From positions 105,124-169,123 of the forward strand of contig CAUJCX010000047.1 in NCBI GenBank assembly GCA_963169235.1: DNA of 64,000 bases, written 5' to 3'. The position numbers and the translations under genes were made by a program. Positions within the stretch are counted from its first letter, which is position 1. The number at the start of each line of letters is the position of its first letter. The notes under the pieces were generated by a model. It saw only the letters and a program-made list of their open reading frames with translations, made no database searches and had not been told where the DNA came from. The DNA is from Actinomycetota bacterium. GTDB lineage: Bacteria > Actinomycetota > Thermoleophilia > Miltoncostaeales > Miltoncostaeaceae. Below, piece by piece: positions 34,393 through 46,641 of this stretch.

Positions 34393-34799
34393 CGTACCTC
34401 GTGGATACGTCCGCCTGGATCGACTTCCTGAACCGTGCGAACACCCCGGCGCGGTGGGGCGTGCGCCGCCTCGTCGAGGACGGCGCGCCCATCGTCATGT
34501 GCGAGCCCGTCGCGATGGAGCTCTTGTGCGGGCCCACGGACGACCTGCGGCTGGCCCGTGTGCGGCGCCTGATCGACGGTCTGCCGAGCCTGGCCGTCGA
34601 TCCCCACATCGACTTCCGGGAGGCCGCCCGCATCTACCGCGCCACCCGCCAGACCGGCCGCACGGTGCGCAAGGTGGACGACTGCCTCATCGCGGCCATC
34701 GCGCTGCGCCACGGCGCGGCGCTGGTGCACAAGGACGCCGACTACACGGCGATCTGCGCGATGACGGGGCAGCCCGAGGTCAGCCTGCGACCGGCTTAG
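34389..34799 (+). CDS. vapC: VapC-type PIN-domain ribonuclease toxin, module 2
   Basis: 136 residues from GTG 34389. PIN acidic residues are present: [13 protein letters not shown], the Glu of EPVAMELL, and the Asp pairs of [24 protein letters not shown]. It is unrelated in detail to the first VapC (31789), so the two modules are not a recent duplication. Confidence 0.93.
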   Translation: MTYLVDTSAWIDFLNRANTPARWGVRRLVEDGAPIVMCEPVAMELLCGPTDDLRLARVRRLIDGLPSLAVDPHIDFREAARIYRATRQTGRTVRKVDDCLIAAIALRHGAALVHKDADYTAICAMTGQPEVSLRPA

Positions 34800-36097
34800 G
34801 GGGACCACGGCGGCGGCTCGGCGGGCGCGGGCGGGTCCGCCTGGTCCGCGTTGTCGCCGGCGGCCTCGTGAGCGGGGGCCATGCCCATCCGCGACAACAG
34901 CGCCAGGCGCAGGGCGACGGCCGAGCGGATGCTGTCGTCGGCGGTGTCGCGCAACCCCTGGCGCATGCTGCCGTCGGTGGCCGACGCCACCGCGTAGTAG
35001 AAGCCCGAGAACGCCGCCAGGAAGCCGGCGACGCGCAGGTGCTCGACGCTCAGGACGTACGTGTGCCCGCCGGAGCCCGCGAACGTGATGAGGCGCCGAG
35101 GGGCCGACCCCGACCACGCCTTCACGGTGGCCGCGTCCACCGTCAGCCAGCCGACGACGAGGAAGAAGCCGAACACGCACACGCCGATGAGCGAGGCCAG
35201 CACCAGGCGGGACGTCGACGCGGCGATCAGCAGGCCCCGCTCCATGCGTGGCGTCAGCGGGCACACGACGGGCGGGTCGATCCGGTCGGCGGCGCCCGCC
35301 GCGGGCGTGCCGTGCAGCGCGTCGGCCAGCGCGGAACGGCTCTCGAAGTGGGCCGCGGCGTCGACGTCGAAGTGCTCGCGCCGGGCCAGGAACCCCAGCG
35401 CCAGCAGCACGAACAGCGCCAGCAGAAGCGTGAACGGCAGGTTGCCCATCTTCCCCATGGACTGCCACAGCTCGGCCGTGAAGAACGCCAGCAGCAGCGC
35501 CACCATCAGCAGCGGCACCACGCGGGTGAGCGCGGTGCCGGCACTCGACATCGAGTGGGTGATCTCGCGCACGAGCCAGCGGGTGAGCGAGATGACGTCC
35601 CAGTAGACGCACAGCACGATGACCACCAGCGCCACCAGCTGCGTCGCGACGAGCCACACGGCGAGAATGGAGTCGGTGCCCCCGGGCACGAAGAGCGTCC
35701 CGTCGATGTCGGCGATCGGGCGCGGTGCCACGTTCAGCACGAGCACGCACGGAGCGGCCACGAACACCACGGCCGCCACGAGCGCCACGGGCCACCAGCC
35801 GCGCCAGCCGGGAAACCGCTGCGCGGCCAGCGCGGCGACGGCGGCCACCAACACGGCGCCCGCGGCATACAGCAGTGGCGGCATCCACGGCCATCCGTAC
35901 AGCGGCACCCCGATGCCCAGCACAGCCGCCAGCACGAGCATCAGCGCCCCGGGGATGTGGGCCGCCGGCGACCGGCCCAGGCCGGGCAGGTCGCCCAGCA
36001 GCACGTTGAGGCCGCGGCGGCGCACCCAGCGGGCCGCCGCCCGGGGGTCGAACGGGGCGGCTGCGGGCGTCGGGGAAGGAGGGGACGGGTCGGTCAC
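34796..36097 (-). CDS. Polytopic membrane protein of unknown function
   Basis: 433 residues from GTG 36097, with about ten hydrophobic helices: a cluster near the N-terminus (IPGALMLVLAAVLGIG, WWPVALVAAVVFVAAPCVLVL), others in LAVWLVATQLVALVVIVLCVY and LPFTLLLALFVLLALGF, and a last set with STSRLVLASLIGVCVFGFFLVVGW. The C-terminus is acidic and Pro-rich. No family recognised. TACTCT (36104-36109) ends 6 nt before the GTG. It converges on vapC module 2 with a 4-bp overlap. Confidence 0.75.
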   Translation of the reverse strand: MTDPSPPSPTPAAAPFDPRAAARWVRRRGLNVLLGDLPGLGRSPAAHIPGALMLVLAAVLGIGVPLYGWPWMPPLLYAAGAVLVAAVAALAAQRFPGWRGWWPVALVAAVVFVAAPCVLVLNVAPRPIADIDGTLFVPGGTDSILAVWLVATQLVALVVIVLCVYWDVISLTRWLVREITHSMSSAGTALTRVVPLLMVALLLAFFTAELWQSMGKMGNLPFTLLLALFVLLALGFLARREHFDVDAAAHFESRSALADALHGTPAAGAADRIDPPVVCPLTPRMERGLLIAASTSRLVLASLIGVCVFGFFLVVGWLTVDAATVKAWSGSAPRRLITFAGSGGHTYVLSVEHLRVAGFLAAFSGFYYAVASATDGSMRQGLRDTADDSIRSAVALRLALLSRMGMAPAHEAAGDNADQADPPAPAEPPPWSP

Positions 36098-36103
36098 GCC
36101 GAC

Positions 36104-36109
36104 AGAGTA
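36104..36109 (-). promoter_or_regulatory. Leaderless -10 box of the membrane protein gene
   Basis: TACTCT on the minus strand ends 6 nt before GTG 36097. Confidence 0.6.
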
Positions 36110-36182
36110 CGTAGCGCAGGCCATGCGCGTGCGGGGGCCAAATGCCCCGGGCACGCATCCGGCGCGGGCGGTGCCCGCTCGG

Positions 36183-36188
36183 TACACT
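36183..36188 (+). promoter_or_regulatory. Leaderless -10 box of ilvN
   Basis: TACACT is followed after 8 nt by GTG 36197. No ribosome site is present, so there is no room for an attenuator in front of ilvN. Confidence 0.6.
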
Positions 36189-36196
36189 CCCCGGCC

Positions 36197-36682
36197 GTGA
36201 GGCACACCCTTTCCGTCCTCGTCGAGAACCGCCCCGGAGTGCTGTCGCGCGTCTCGGGGCTGTTCACGCGACGCGGCTTCAACATCGACTCGCTCACCGT
36301 GAGTCCGACGGCCGACCCCGCGATCTCGCGCATGACGATCGCCATCGACTCCACCCGCTTCCCGGTCGAGCAGATCTCCAAGCAGCTCGACAAGCTGGTG
36401 AACGTGATCGCGATCCGCAACATCGCGCCCGAGAACGCCGTCGAGCGTGAGCTCGGCCTGTTCAAGGTGTCGGTCGACACCGGGCACCGCCGCGAGATCA
36501 TCGACCTGGTCGAGATCTTCGCCGGCACCATCGTGGACGTGTCGTCCCAGCACCTCACCGTGCAGATCACGGGCGCCAGCGAGGAACTCGTGCGGTTCGA
36601 GGAGCTGATGAGGCCGTACGGGCTGATCGAGCTGGTGAAGACCGGCGTCGTGGCCCTCGGCCGGGGCGACCGCACCACCTGA
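36197..36682 (+). CDS. ilvN: Acetolactate synthase small (regulatory) subunit
   Basis: 161 residues from GTG 36197. The ACT domain ([33 protein letters not shown]) and the second alpha/beta domain ([39 protein letters not shown]) are typical. It binds valine and inhibits the catalytic subunit. Unusually, no ilvB lies upstream: the gene has its own promoter and begins an ilvN-ilvC-serA-serC run. Confidence 0.95.
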   Translation: MRHTLSVLVENRPGVLSRVSGLFTRRGFNIDSLTVSPTADPAISRMTIAIDSTRFPVEQISKQLDKLVNVIAIRNIAPENAVERELGLFKVSVDTGHRREIIDLVEIFAGTIVDVSSQHLTVQITGASEELVRFEELMRPYGLIELVKTGVVALGRGDRTT

Positions 36683-36750
36683 AGCGCACCACGCCGCCCG
36701 GCGGGCAGGGCGGCCACAGCGACCACCGTCACGACCCGCGAGGAGACCGC

Positions 36751-37752
36751 ATGTTCTACGACGACGACGCCGACCTCGACCTGCTGCGAGGCAAGACCGT
36801 CGCCATCATCGGGTTCGGCAGCCAGGGCCACGCCCACGCGCTGAACCTGAGGGACTCCGGCGTAGACGTCGTCGTGGGCCTGCGGCCCGGCAGCGCGTCC
36901 GGCACCGCCGCCAAGGAGGCCGGCCTCACGGTGATCGAGCCCGCCGAGGCCGCCAAGCGGGCCGACCTGGTGATGATGCTGGTGCCCGACGAGCTGATGG
37001 GCCAGATCTACCGCGACGACATCCGCGGCGGCCTGGTGCCGGGCAACACGCTCTTGTTCGCGCACGGCTTCGCCATCCACTTCGGCCAGGTGGTGGCGCC
37101 CGAGGGCGTCGACGTGGTGATGGTGGCCCCCAAGGGCCCCGGCCACCTGGTGCGCCGCACGTACACCGAGGGCAACGGCACGCCCGGCCTGGTGGCCGTG
37201 GCCCAGGACGCGTCCGGCCAGGCGCTCCAGACCGCCCTGGCGTACGCCAAGGGCATCGGCTGCACCCGCGCGGGCGTCATCCAGACCACGTTCGCCGAGG
37301 AGACCGAGACCGACCTGTTCGGCGAGCAGGTGGTGCTGTGCGGCGGCCTCTCCGAGCTCATCCGCGCCGGTTTCGACACGCTGGTGGACGCCGGGTACCA
37401 GCCGGAGCTGGCGTACTTCGAGTGCCTGCACGAGGTGAAGCTGATCGTAGATCTGATCTACGAGAAGGGCATCGCCGGCATGCGCTACTCCATCAGCAAC
37501 ACGGCCGAGTACGGCGACCTGTCGCGCGGCCGCCGCATCATCACCGACGAGACCCGCGCCGAGATGCGCAAGATCCTGGGCGAGATCCAGAACGGCGAGT
37601 TCGCGAAGGAGTGGCTCACCGAGAACCAGGTGGGCCGGCCCACGTTCAACGCCATCGCCCGCCGCCAGGCCGAGCACCCCATCGAGAAGGTGGGTAAGGA
37701 GCTGCGCGGCATGATGAGCTGGATCGACACCGAGTTCCACGAGAGCAAGTAA
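36751..37752 (+). CDS. ilvC: Ketol-acid reductoisomerase, class I
   Basis: 333 residues. The N-terminal Rossmann domain has [17 protein letters not shown] and the specificity loop [21 protein letters not shown] and the C-terminal Mg-binding knot ([37 protein letters not shown]) follow. Converts acetolactate to dihydroxyisovalerate for Val/Leu (and the Ile homologue). A GAGGAG ribosome site precedes ATG 36751. Confidence 0.97.
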   Translation: MFYDDDADLDLLRGKTVAIIGFGSQGHAHALNLRDSGVDVVVGLRPGSASGTAAKEAGLTVIEPAEAAKRADLVMMLVPDELMGQIYRDDIRGGLVPGNTLLFAHGFAIHFGQVVAPEGVDVVMVAPKGPGHLVRRTYTEGNGTPGLVAVAQDASGQALQTALAYAKGIGCTRAGVIQTTFAEETETDLFGEQVVLCGGLSELIRAGFDTLVDAGYQPELAYFECLHEVKLIVDLIYEKGIAGMRYSISNTAEYGDLSRGRRIITDETRAEMRKILGEIQNGEFAKEWLTENQVGRPTFNAIARRQAEHPIEKVGKELRGMMSWIDTEFHESK

Positions 37753-37771
37753 GCCCCCGGAGGCAGTCCAG

Positions 37772-40497
<2,726 letters not shown>

Positions 40498-40504
40498 TCC
40501 GGAC

Positions 40505-40543
40505 CGCCGGGCGATGACCGCATCCCGCGATCATCGCCCGGCG
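40505..40543 (+). terminator. Terminator of the ilvN-ilvC-serA-serC run
   Basis: A 13-bp perfect stem (40505-40517 with 40531-40543, core CCGGGCGATGA/TCATCGCCCGG) and a 13-nt loop, beginning 8 bp past the serC stop. Confidence 0.75.
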
Positions 40544-40553
40544 CACCTGTACG

Positions 40554-40830
40554 TCAGTCGAGCGTGACCAGTGGCGAGTGGACGTCGCCGGGCGTGCAGG
40601 GCGGGTTGGAGTTCACGTCCTGGTCCTTGAGGAGAACCTCGCACCGAGGCAGGGGCGGCACGATGACCGTGGCGCCACGCGGAAGCGGCCACCCGTGCGC
40701 GCGTGCCTCGCGGGGCGGGGGTCCCGCGACGACGTCGACCGATGGTGTACGTACGTGTCCGTCGCCGTACGCGCCGCAGTTCCCGGATCCACGAAGGGCA
40801 GCTCGTCGCGTTCGACCGCGGCGTACTGTC
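40554..40830 (-). other. Region with coding-like codon use but no intact gene
   Basis: On the minus strand, behind the DUF2938 stop, the last 80 codons of a frame ending at 40554 have GC-rich third positions (part reads GATVIVPPLPRCEVLLKDQD then VNSNPPCTPGDVHSPLVTLD). That frame has no start of its own outside the DUF2938 gene. A second frame just upstream (AAVERDELPFVDPG) also looks coding and would need a frame change around 40740-40790. It may be a decayed or frameshifted gene cotranscribed with DUF2938, or chance. Confidence 0.35.
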
Positions 40831-41328
40831 TTACCCGCGCACGGCGCGGGCGGCCCGGCCCGCCACCCATAGGCCGGTGCCATACACGGCGTGGGCTCTG
40901 AGGCTCGCCCAGCGTGCGGCTCCCGGGCGGGGCGTGCGGGACGCGGCCACGCCCATGCCGAATGCGGGCTGCATCACGAGCCACGGCGCTGCCGTCGTGG
41001 CCAGGCCCGTCGCCAGCGCCGGTGTCAGCGTGGGGCGCTCAAGCCATCCGGGGCGGGCCGCGACCAGCCCGACCGCGCACGCCGCGCCGATGGCGTAGTG
41101 GGCGACCCACCCGATGACCCGTTCTTCCCAGATCGGAGGGGTGTCACGGATGCTCCGGTGCGTCATCCGCCCCCGGGCCATGTGGCCGACCCAGCGCCCC
41201 ACGAGCGCCGGGTCGAGGGGCCGTGTGCCACGTGCGCGCCGCCACACATCACCCCCGACATCCATCACGGCCGTCGCCCCGAGGCCTACCAGCGCTGCGG
41301 TTGCGAGTTGGCTACGTGACGGCGGCAC
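40831..41328 (-). CDS. DUF2938-family membrane protein
   Basis: 165 residues from GTG 41328, with GAGGA upstream. Signatures of DUF2938: an N-terminal helix (ALVGLGATAVMDVGGDVWRR), GWVAHYAIGAACAVGLVA, PALATGLATTAAPWLVMQPAFGMGVAASRTP, and the LRAHAVYGTGLWVAGR helix with a conserved His. Function unknown. A Fur/Zur-like box overlapping a good -10 (TATAGT) upstream suggests regulation by a metal-responsive repressor. Confidence 0.82.
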   Translation of the reverse strand: MPPSRSQLATAALVGLGATAVMDVGGDVWRRARGTRPLDPALVGRWVGHMARGRMTHRSIRDTPPIWEERVIGWVAHYAIGAACAVGLVAARPGWLERPTLTPALATGLATTAAPWLVMQPAFGMGVAASRTPRPGAARWASLRAHAVYGTGLWVAGRAARAVRG

Positions 41329-41391
41329 GTCATCGTCCTCGGTCGTTGGCGGCCCGATCGGTCACGCGGATGCGCTGGGCGGCTGGGCAAC

Positions 41392-41410
41392 ACTATAAGA
41401 ACGATTCTCA
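41392..41410 (-). promoter_or_regulatory. Fur/Zur-like box overlapping the DUF2938 promoter
   Basis: The minus strand reads TGAGAATCGTTCTTA (41410-41396), an imperfect 7-1-7 palindrome like Fur-family sites (TGATAATNATTATCA) and actinobacterial Zur sites. It overlaps TATAGT (41397-41392), the best -10 box for DUF2938, whose GTG is about 60 bp downstream. The local A/T richness stands out in this GC-rich window. Confidence 0.55.
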
Positions 41411-41474
41411 AAATGGCGGGCAGCGCGGCGCCGCCCCCGGAAGTCGTGCGCCCGCCCGGCCGCGGGTGCAGGTG

Positions 41475-41828
41475 CTAGGGGGACGAACGGCTCACCAGGT
41501 CGCGCAGCACGATGGCCTGGTTGTGCTGCTCGTCCCGGGCCGAGTAGAGCAGCGTTACGTCCGCGTGGTCGGCCACGATCTTCCGCAGGTGGGCCAGTGC
41601 CTCGGTGCCCTTGAGCTCCTCGTGGTACCGCGTGCGGAACTCGTCGAAGCGGGCGGGGACGTGGCCGAACCACTTGCGCAGCGCGCTCGACGGGGCCACG
41701 TCCTTCAGCCACTCGTCCATGTCCACCTCGGCCTTGGTGAGGCCGCGCGGCCACACGCGGTCGACCAGCACGCGGTAGCCGTCGCCCGCGGCGGGCTTTT
41801 CGTAGACGCGCTTGGCGTGCACGGGCAT
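41475..41828 (-). CDS. DUF488-family protein (YeaO-like)
   Basis: 117 residues from ATG 41828 with an AAAGGAG ribosome site. Motifs of DUF488: KRVYEKPAAGDGYRVLVDRVWPRGLTKAE, DEWLKDVAPSSALRKWFGH, FRTRYHEEL, TLLYSARDEQHNQAIVL. The fold is small and soluble; the family is widespread but its biochemical role is not settled. Confidence 0.9.
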   Translation of the reverse strand: MPVHAKRVYEKPAAGDGYRVLVDRVWPRGLTKAEVDMDEWLKDVAPSSALRKWFGHVPARFDEFRTRYHEELKGTEALAHLRKIVADHADVTLLYSARDEQHNQAIVLRDLVSRSSP

Positions 41829-41889
41829 GGGGCGCGGCTCCTTTACCGGGGTGTCGTCACCACCAGCCAACGACGCCCGCGCCGCGATG

Positions 41890-43047
41890 TCAACCGGCCT
41901 GCAGCACGCCCTCCACGCCCGCCGGGTGGGGCCGGCGATCGCCGTGCGCCTGCATGACGTCCGCGAGCGCTCGGCGCGACGGGTAGTCGCCCGGCGGGTC
42001 CCACCACATGTTGGTCTCGAGGATCTTGGGCCCGTCGGGCGTGAACACCACGTCCCAGCCCAGCGTGCCCAGGGGGCGCATGGCCTCGGCGGAACGCACC
42101 ACCATGTCCATGGCCTCGTCCCAGTCGGGCAGCGTCCACGCCGTCCACGGCACGTCCCGCGTGGGGTGCGCGACCAGCGTCCTGAGGCCCACGCCACCGG
42201 GCGCCGCGGTGGACGCGTGGTGCATGCGTCCGGTGCCGGGGTCGACGTCGACGGCCATGCAGCCCGACTCGCCGTCCCCGAAGTTGGCGGTCACGCCGGT
42301 GCGGGCGATGCGCATGCGGGTGAACAGCACCCGCGCGCCGTCGTCGTCGGCCAGCGTGACGGCCCGGAGGGTGTGGAGCGCCTCGGGCGTGCCCAGCCCG
42401 TCGAGCGCCGCGTGGTTGCGCAGCCGCTCCTGCACCACGTAGCCGGCGTGGGGCGCCTCGTCCAGCTGCCGGGCCACGGTCTCGACGTCCATGTCGTCGC
42501 CGCCGACCTCGCGCAGGCCCATGAGCGTGGGGGTGAACGCCCGCACCCCGATGCCGTGCCAGCCGATGGTGGGCTTCACCACGATGTCGCCGTGCATCGA
42601 CGCCAGCGTCTCGGCCCAGCGGTATCGGGGCGTCGCGGCGGGCACGTCGGGCGAGCCGCCCGCGGCCTCCTCACGGCGCAGCACCGCCAGCGTCACGGGC
42701 GCCGGGGTACCGGTGTGGGCGCACCAGGCCGCGAACTGGGCTTTGTCCTCGGTGAGCGGCTCGAGGGCGATCGGGTTGAGCCGCCGCTGGATCGCCATCG
42801 CCTCGCGCTTCGACAGCATGATCGGCGTGTCGTGGCGCGCCTGCGGGTCGAGCAGCCCCAGCGCCAGGGCCTCGTCCATCGCGAACCCGTAGCGGCGCCG
42901 CAGCATCACCGCGTGCCGCTGGGCGGCCACCCACGAGGTGCCGTACTGGCGGCGCACCGTGCGGCGCAGGTCGCGGACCCCGGCGGCGTACAGGCGCGCG
43001 CGGCGGGCGGCATGGGCGGCGGAGCCGCGGAGCGTTTTCGTGTCCAT
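41890..43047 (-). CDS. ATP-grasp protein (sugar-transfer-associated type)
   Basis: 385 residues from ATG 43047. It carries an N-terminal helical region (AAHAARRARLYAAGVRDLRR) and an ATP-grasp core with KAQFAAWCAHTGTPAPVTL, DIVVKPTIGWHGIGVRAF (the lysine and Gly-rich loop), YVVQERLRNH, and the metal-binding tail GWDVVFTPDGPKILETNMWWDPP. It resembles the sugar-transfer-associated ATP-grasp domain (PF14397), often near polysaccharide genes, which are not seen here. It presumably forms an amide or ester bond at ATP expense; substrates are unknown. Longer upstream in-frame starts run into sequence without coding character. Confidence 0.75.
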   Translation of the reverse strand: MDTKTLRGSAAHAARRARLYAAGVRDLRRTVRRQYGTSWVAAQRHAVMLRRRYGFAMDEALALGLLDPQARHDTPIMLSKREAMAIQRRLNPIALEPLTEDKAQFAAWCAHTGTPAPVTLAVLRREEAAGGSPDVPAATPRYRWAETLASMHGDIVVKPTIGWHGIGVRAFTPTLMGLREVGGDDMDVETVARQLDEAPHAGYVVQERLRNHAALDGLGTPEALHTLRAVTLADDDGARVLFTRMRIARTGVTANFGDGESGCMAVDVDPGTGRMHHASTAAPGGVGLRTLVAHPTRDVPWTAWTLPDWDEAMDMVVRSAEAMRPLGTLGWDVVFTPDGPKILETNMWWDPPGDYPSRRALADVMQAHGDRRPHPAGVEGVLQAG

Positions 43048-43126
43048 GTATTGGTTGTGCCACGACCCGGGCGGCGGCACACCATACGTACGGGGGGGAT
43101 TGCGCAAGCCCGCGCGGCGGGGCGAG

Positions 43127-44734
43127 CTACTGGCGCGCCGCGACGAGGCCCAGCGCAGGCATCGCTGCGACCGGGCCCGACCCACGAGTGAGCTGCATGG
43201 TGGCGGAGAGCACGCGCGGACGCGCCGCGAGGGGAAGCACGACGGTGACGCGGTACGTGACCGTCCGTCGGAGACAGCCCGCGCGCGGCGTGCCGCACAC
43301 GGCTCGCCACAGCGCGCGTTGGTCGAGAGGGTCGAGGACGATGTCGGTGTGCCCGGCGAGCACGTGGAGCGTCATCGGCCGGGGCGCGGGCAGGCGCCGG
43401 ACCCCGGGGCCGCGGCCGGTGACGGCGATGGGCGCCAGGGTGATCCTCGCCATGCCCCCGACGGGGGACGTCACCCGGATCGGCGGCCGCGCGTCGAGGC
43501 GGTACAGGCACGTGCGCGGGCGCCCGGCGGGCGCTGCGACGCACCGGAACGGCGCCGGCCCCAGCGCAAGCCGCGGCACCACGTGCAGCGACGGACGCAC
43601 AGAAGCCGTCGCGACGCGACGAGGGCGCAGGCGCACCGCCGTGGTGCCGGCGACGACCACGATTGTTGGTCCGTCGGTGGCGATGACCGGGGAGGTGCTC
43701 CGGACCGCCGCCGGGGTGGTGATGCGGAGGCGGAACGTCTCCCGGCCCGTCGAAGCCCACGCCGAAACGATGCCGTCGCTGGACAGGGTCCAGACGTTGC
43801 CTGCTGAGTCGACCACGGGTCCGGCGACGAGGGCGGGGGAGGATGTCTGCCACAGCACCTGCCCGTCGGGTGCGAGGGCGACGATGCGGCCGCCCGGGCG
43901 CGCGGAGCCGTCCGCGGTGGCCACCGCCACGTACGTCGTGCCGTTGCCGGCGACGGCGATTCCCGCCACTGCCGGGTAGTCGGGCGACAGCGGGGCGCCC
44001 CAGGCGCGCGTTCCGTCGGGACGTAGTCGCACGACGCTCGGGGCCCCCTGTCCTGTGGCGGAGCTTCCCGGCTGCGTCACCGCGACGGCGCCGCCGTCCG
44101 GCATGGGTCGTGCGTACACCACGCCGGCGGCATCCGCCGGGTCAAGGGGGTGGACGACCGCGCCCGTGGTGGCGTCGATTTCCGCAGGGGTGCCGCCGAA
44201 CGCGAAGGCCCGGTCACCGGGGGTGACGAGGACGGGCGGCTGGGGGACGTCCTTGGCGTACGGGTACGACCATCGTGGTGGGATCGCCCACCGCGTCCTG
44301 AGCTGCGCGTCTACGCCCGTGATGCCCTGGTCCTCGTCGGGGACGACCACGGCGCCCCCGTCGGCGGTGTACCCCGCGATGCGCGACGCCCACTTGCCGT
44401 TGAGCAGAGGGGCCCACTCGTCGACCGCGAGGTTGGTGACGGTGGACCCGCGATAGCGCCACCCGTACCAGCTCTCCAGGTACACCTGGCCCGAGGGGAG
44501 CTGCATCAGTACGCCAGCGGCAGCAACCACGCCGCGGACCTTGGGCTGGAGGCGCACCTCGCTGGACACGGCGGCGGTCGGGAACCCGAACGCGGGCGCC
44601 ACGCCCCAGCGGGCGAGGGCATGCACGTCATCCACATTCGCGGCGCCGACGACGGCGGGCGGCGGCACGGTGGCGAGCGCGCACGTGGGGAGGGCGAGTA
44701 CGGCCGACGTGACGAGCGTCAGACAGCGAGGCAC
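43127..44734 (-). CDS. Secreted PQQ-like beta-propeller protein
   Basis: 535 residues from GTG 44734, which has a GGAGGA ribosome site. A signal peptide (LVTSAVLALPTCALA) leads into repeated blade-like units: GGAVVVPDEDQGITGVDAQLRTRWAIPP, PSVVRLRPDGTRAWGAPLSPD, RIVALAPDGQVLWQTSSPAL, NVWTLSSDGIVSAW. About six blades can be counted. After residue 390 comes a different beta domain with four Cys (FRCVAA, RTCLYRL, AVCGTPRAGCLRR) and an Arg-rich end. No catalytic residues recognised; probably a binding or scaffold protein at the cell surface. Divergent from the leucine operon. Confidence 0.75.
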   Translation of the reverse strand: MPRCLTLVTSAVLALPTCALATVPPPAVVGAANVDDVHALARWGVAPAFGFPTAAVSSEVRLQPKVRGVVAAAGVLMQLPSGQVYLESWYGWRYRGSTVTNLAVDEWAPLLNGKWASRIAGYTADGGAVVVPDEDQGITGVDAQLRTRWAIPPRWSYPYAKDVPQPPVLVTPGDRAFAFGGTPAEIDATTGAVVHPLDPADAAGVVYARPMPDGGAVAVTQPGSSATGQGAPSVVRLRPDGTRAWGAPLSPDYPAVAGIAVAGNGTTYVAVATADGSARPGGRIVALAPDGQVLWQTSSPALVAGPVVDSAGNVWTLSSDGIVSAWASTGRETFRLRITTPAAVRSTSPVIATDGPTIVVVAGTTAVRLRPRRVATASVRPSLHVVPRLALGPAPFRCVAAPAGRPRTCLYRLDARPPIRVTSPVGGMARITLAPIAVTGRGPGVRRLPAPRPMTLHVLAGHTDIVLDPLDQRALWRAVCGTPRAGCLRRTVTYRVTVVLPLAARPRVLSATMQLTRGSGPVAAMPALGLVAARQ

Positions 44735-44881
44735 GGTGGGTTCCTCCGGGAGGGGTGGGGCCGGACGCCTGGCTCCCTGCGACGCCGAGGTGGCGCGACG
44801 CCTGGCCATCGCCTGCACGTCACCCTACACCGGGCGCCTCACCGCGCAGGGACTGGGCGTCAGAGCGCCACGGCGGCGTGC

Positions 44882-44887
44882 TAGATT
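44882..44887 (+). promoter_or_regulatory. -10 box of the leucine leader / leuACD operon
   Basis: TAGATT is followed after 8 nt by the leader ATG 44896, so the leader ORF is probably translated leaderless. Confidence 0.6.
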
Positions 44888-44895
44888 CCGCCTCG

Positions 44896-44949
44896 ATGTC
44901 GATGGCCCCCGCGATCTCACCGCGCCTGCGTGGCCTCCTCCCCCGGTAG
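44896..44949 (+). CDS. Leucine leader peptide (17 residues)
   Basis: A short ORF MSMAPAISPRLRGLLPR ending TAG. Leu codons CTG at 44926 and tandem CTC-CTC at 44935-44940 sit just before the stop, as in amino-acid leader peptides. The same bases (TCCTCCCCC, 44936-44944) are complementary both to GGGGGAG right behind the stop and to the leuA ribosome site. Peptide length, leaderless start and position 80 bp before leuA all fit an attenuator. Confidence 0.7.
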   Translation: MSMAPAISPRLRGLLPR

Positions 44950-45022
44950 GGGGAGTCGCTGACATCCGTGCCCACTCGGGCTTCCACGCTTTCCAACGCA
45001 TTGCGGTTTCCTCGGGGGAGGA
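44936..45022 (+). promoter_or_regulatory. Candidate leuA translational attenuator (alternative pairings)
   Basis: Structure A is a local hairpin of CTCCCCC (44938-44944) with GGGGGAG (44949-44955) and loop GGTA, enclosing the leader stop codon. Structure B pairs TCCTCCCCC (44936-44944) with GGGGGAGGA (45014-45022), 9 bp, which hides the leuA Shine-Dalgarno. The two exclude each other. A ribosome stalled at the CTC codons would cover the 44936-44944 strand and leave the leuA site free. Confidence 0.6.
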
Positions 45023-45028
45023 TGTGAC

Positions 45029-46603
<1,575 letters not shown>

Positions 46604-46641
46604 GCCATGACGCACACCCCCGGCACGACCAAGGAGCGATA

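Noticed and set aside
34796..36553. 585-codon version of the membrane gene
   Set aside because: The extra part is antisense to ilvN. GTG 36097 has a leaderless -10 at the right distance.
37441..37465. A short A/T-richer palindromic stretch (GTAGATCTGATCTAC) within ilvC
   Set aside because: It encodes conserved residues ([10 protein letters not shown]) of the reductoisomerase, so protein coding explains it.
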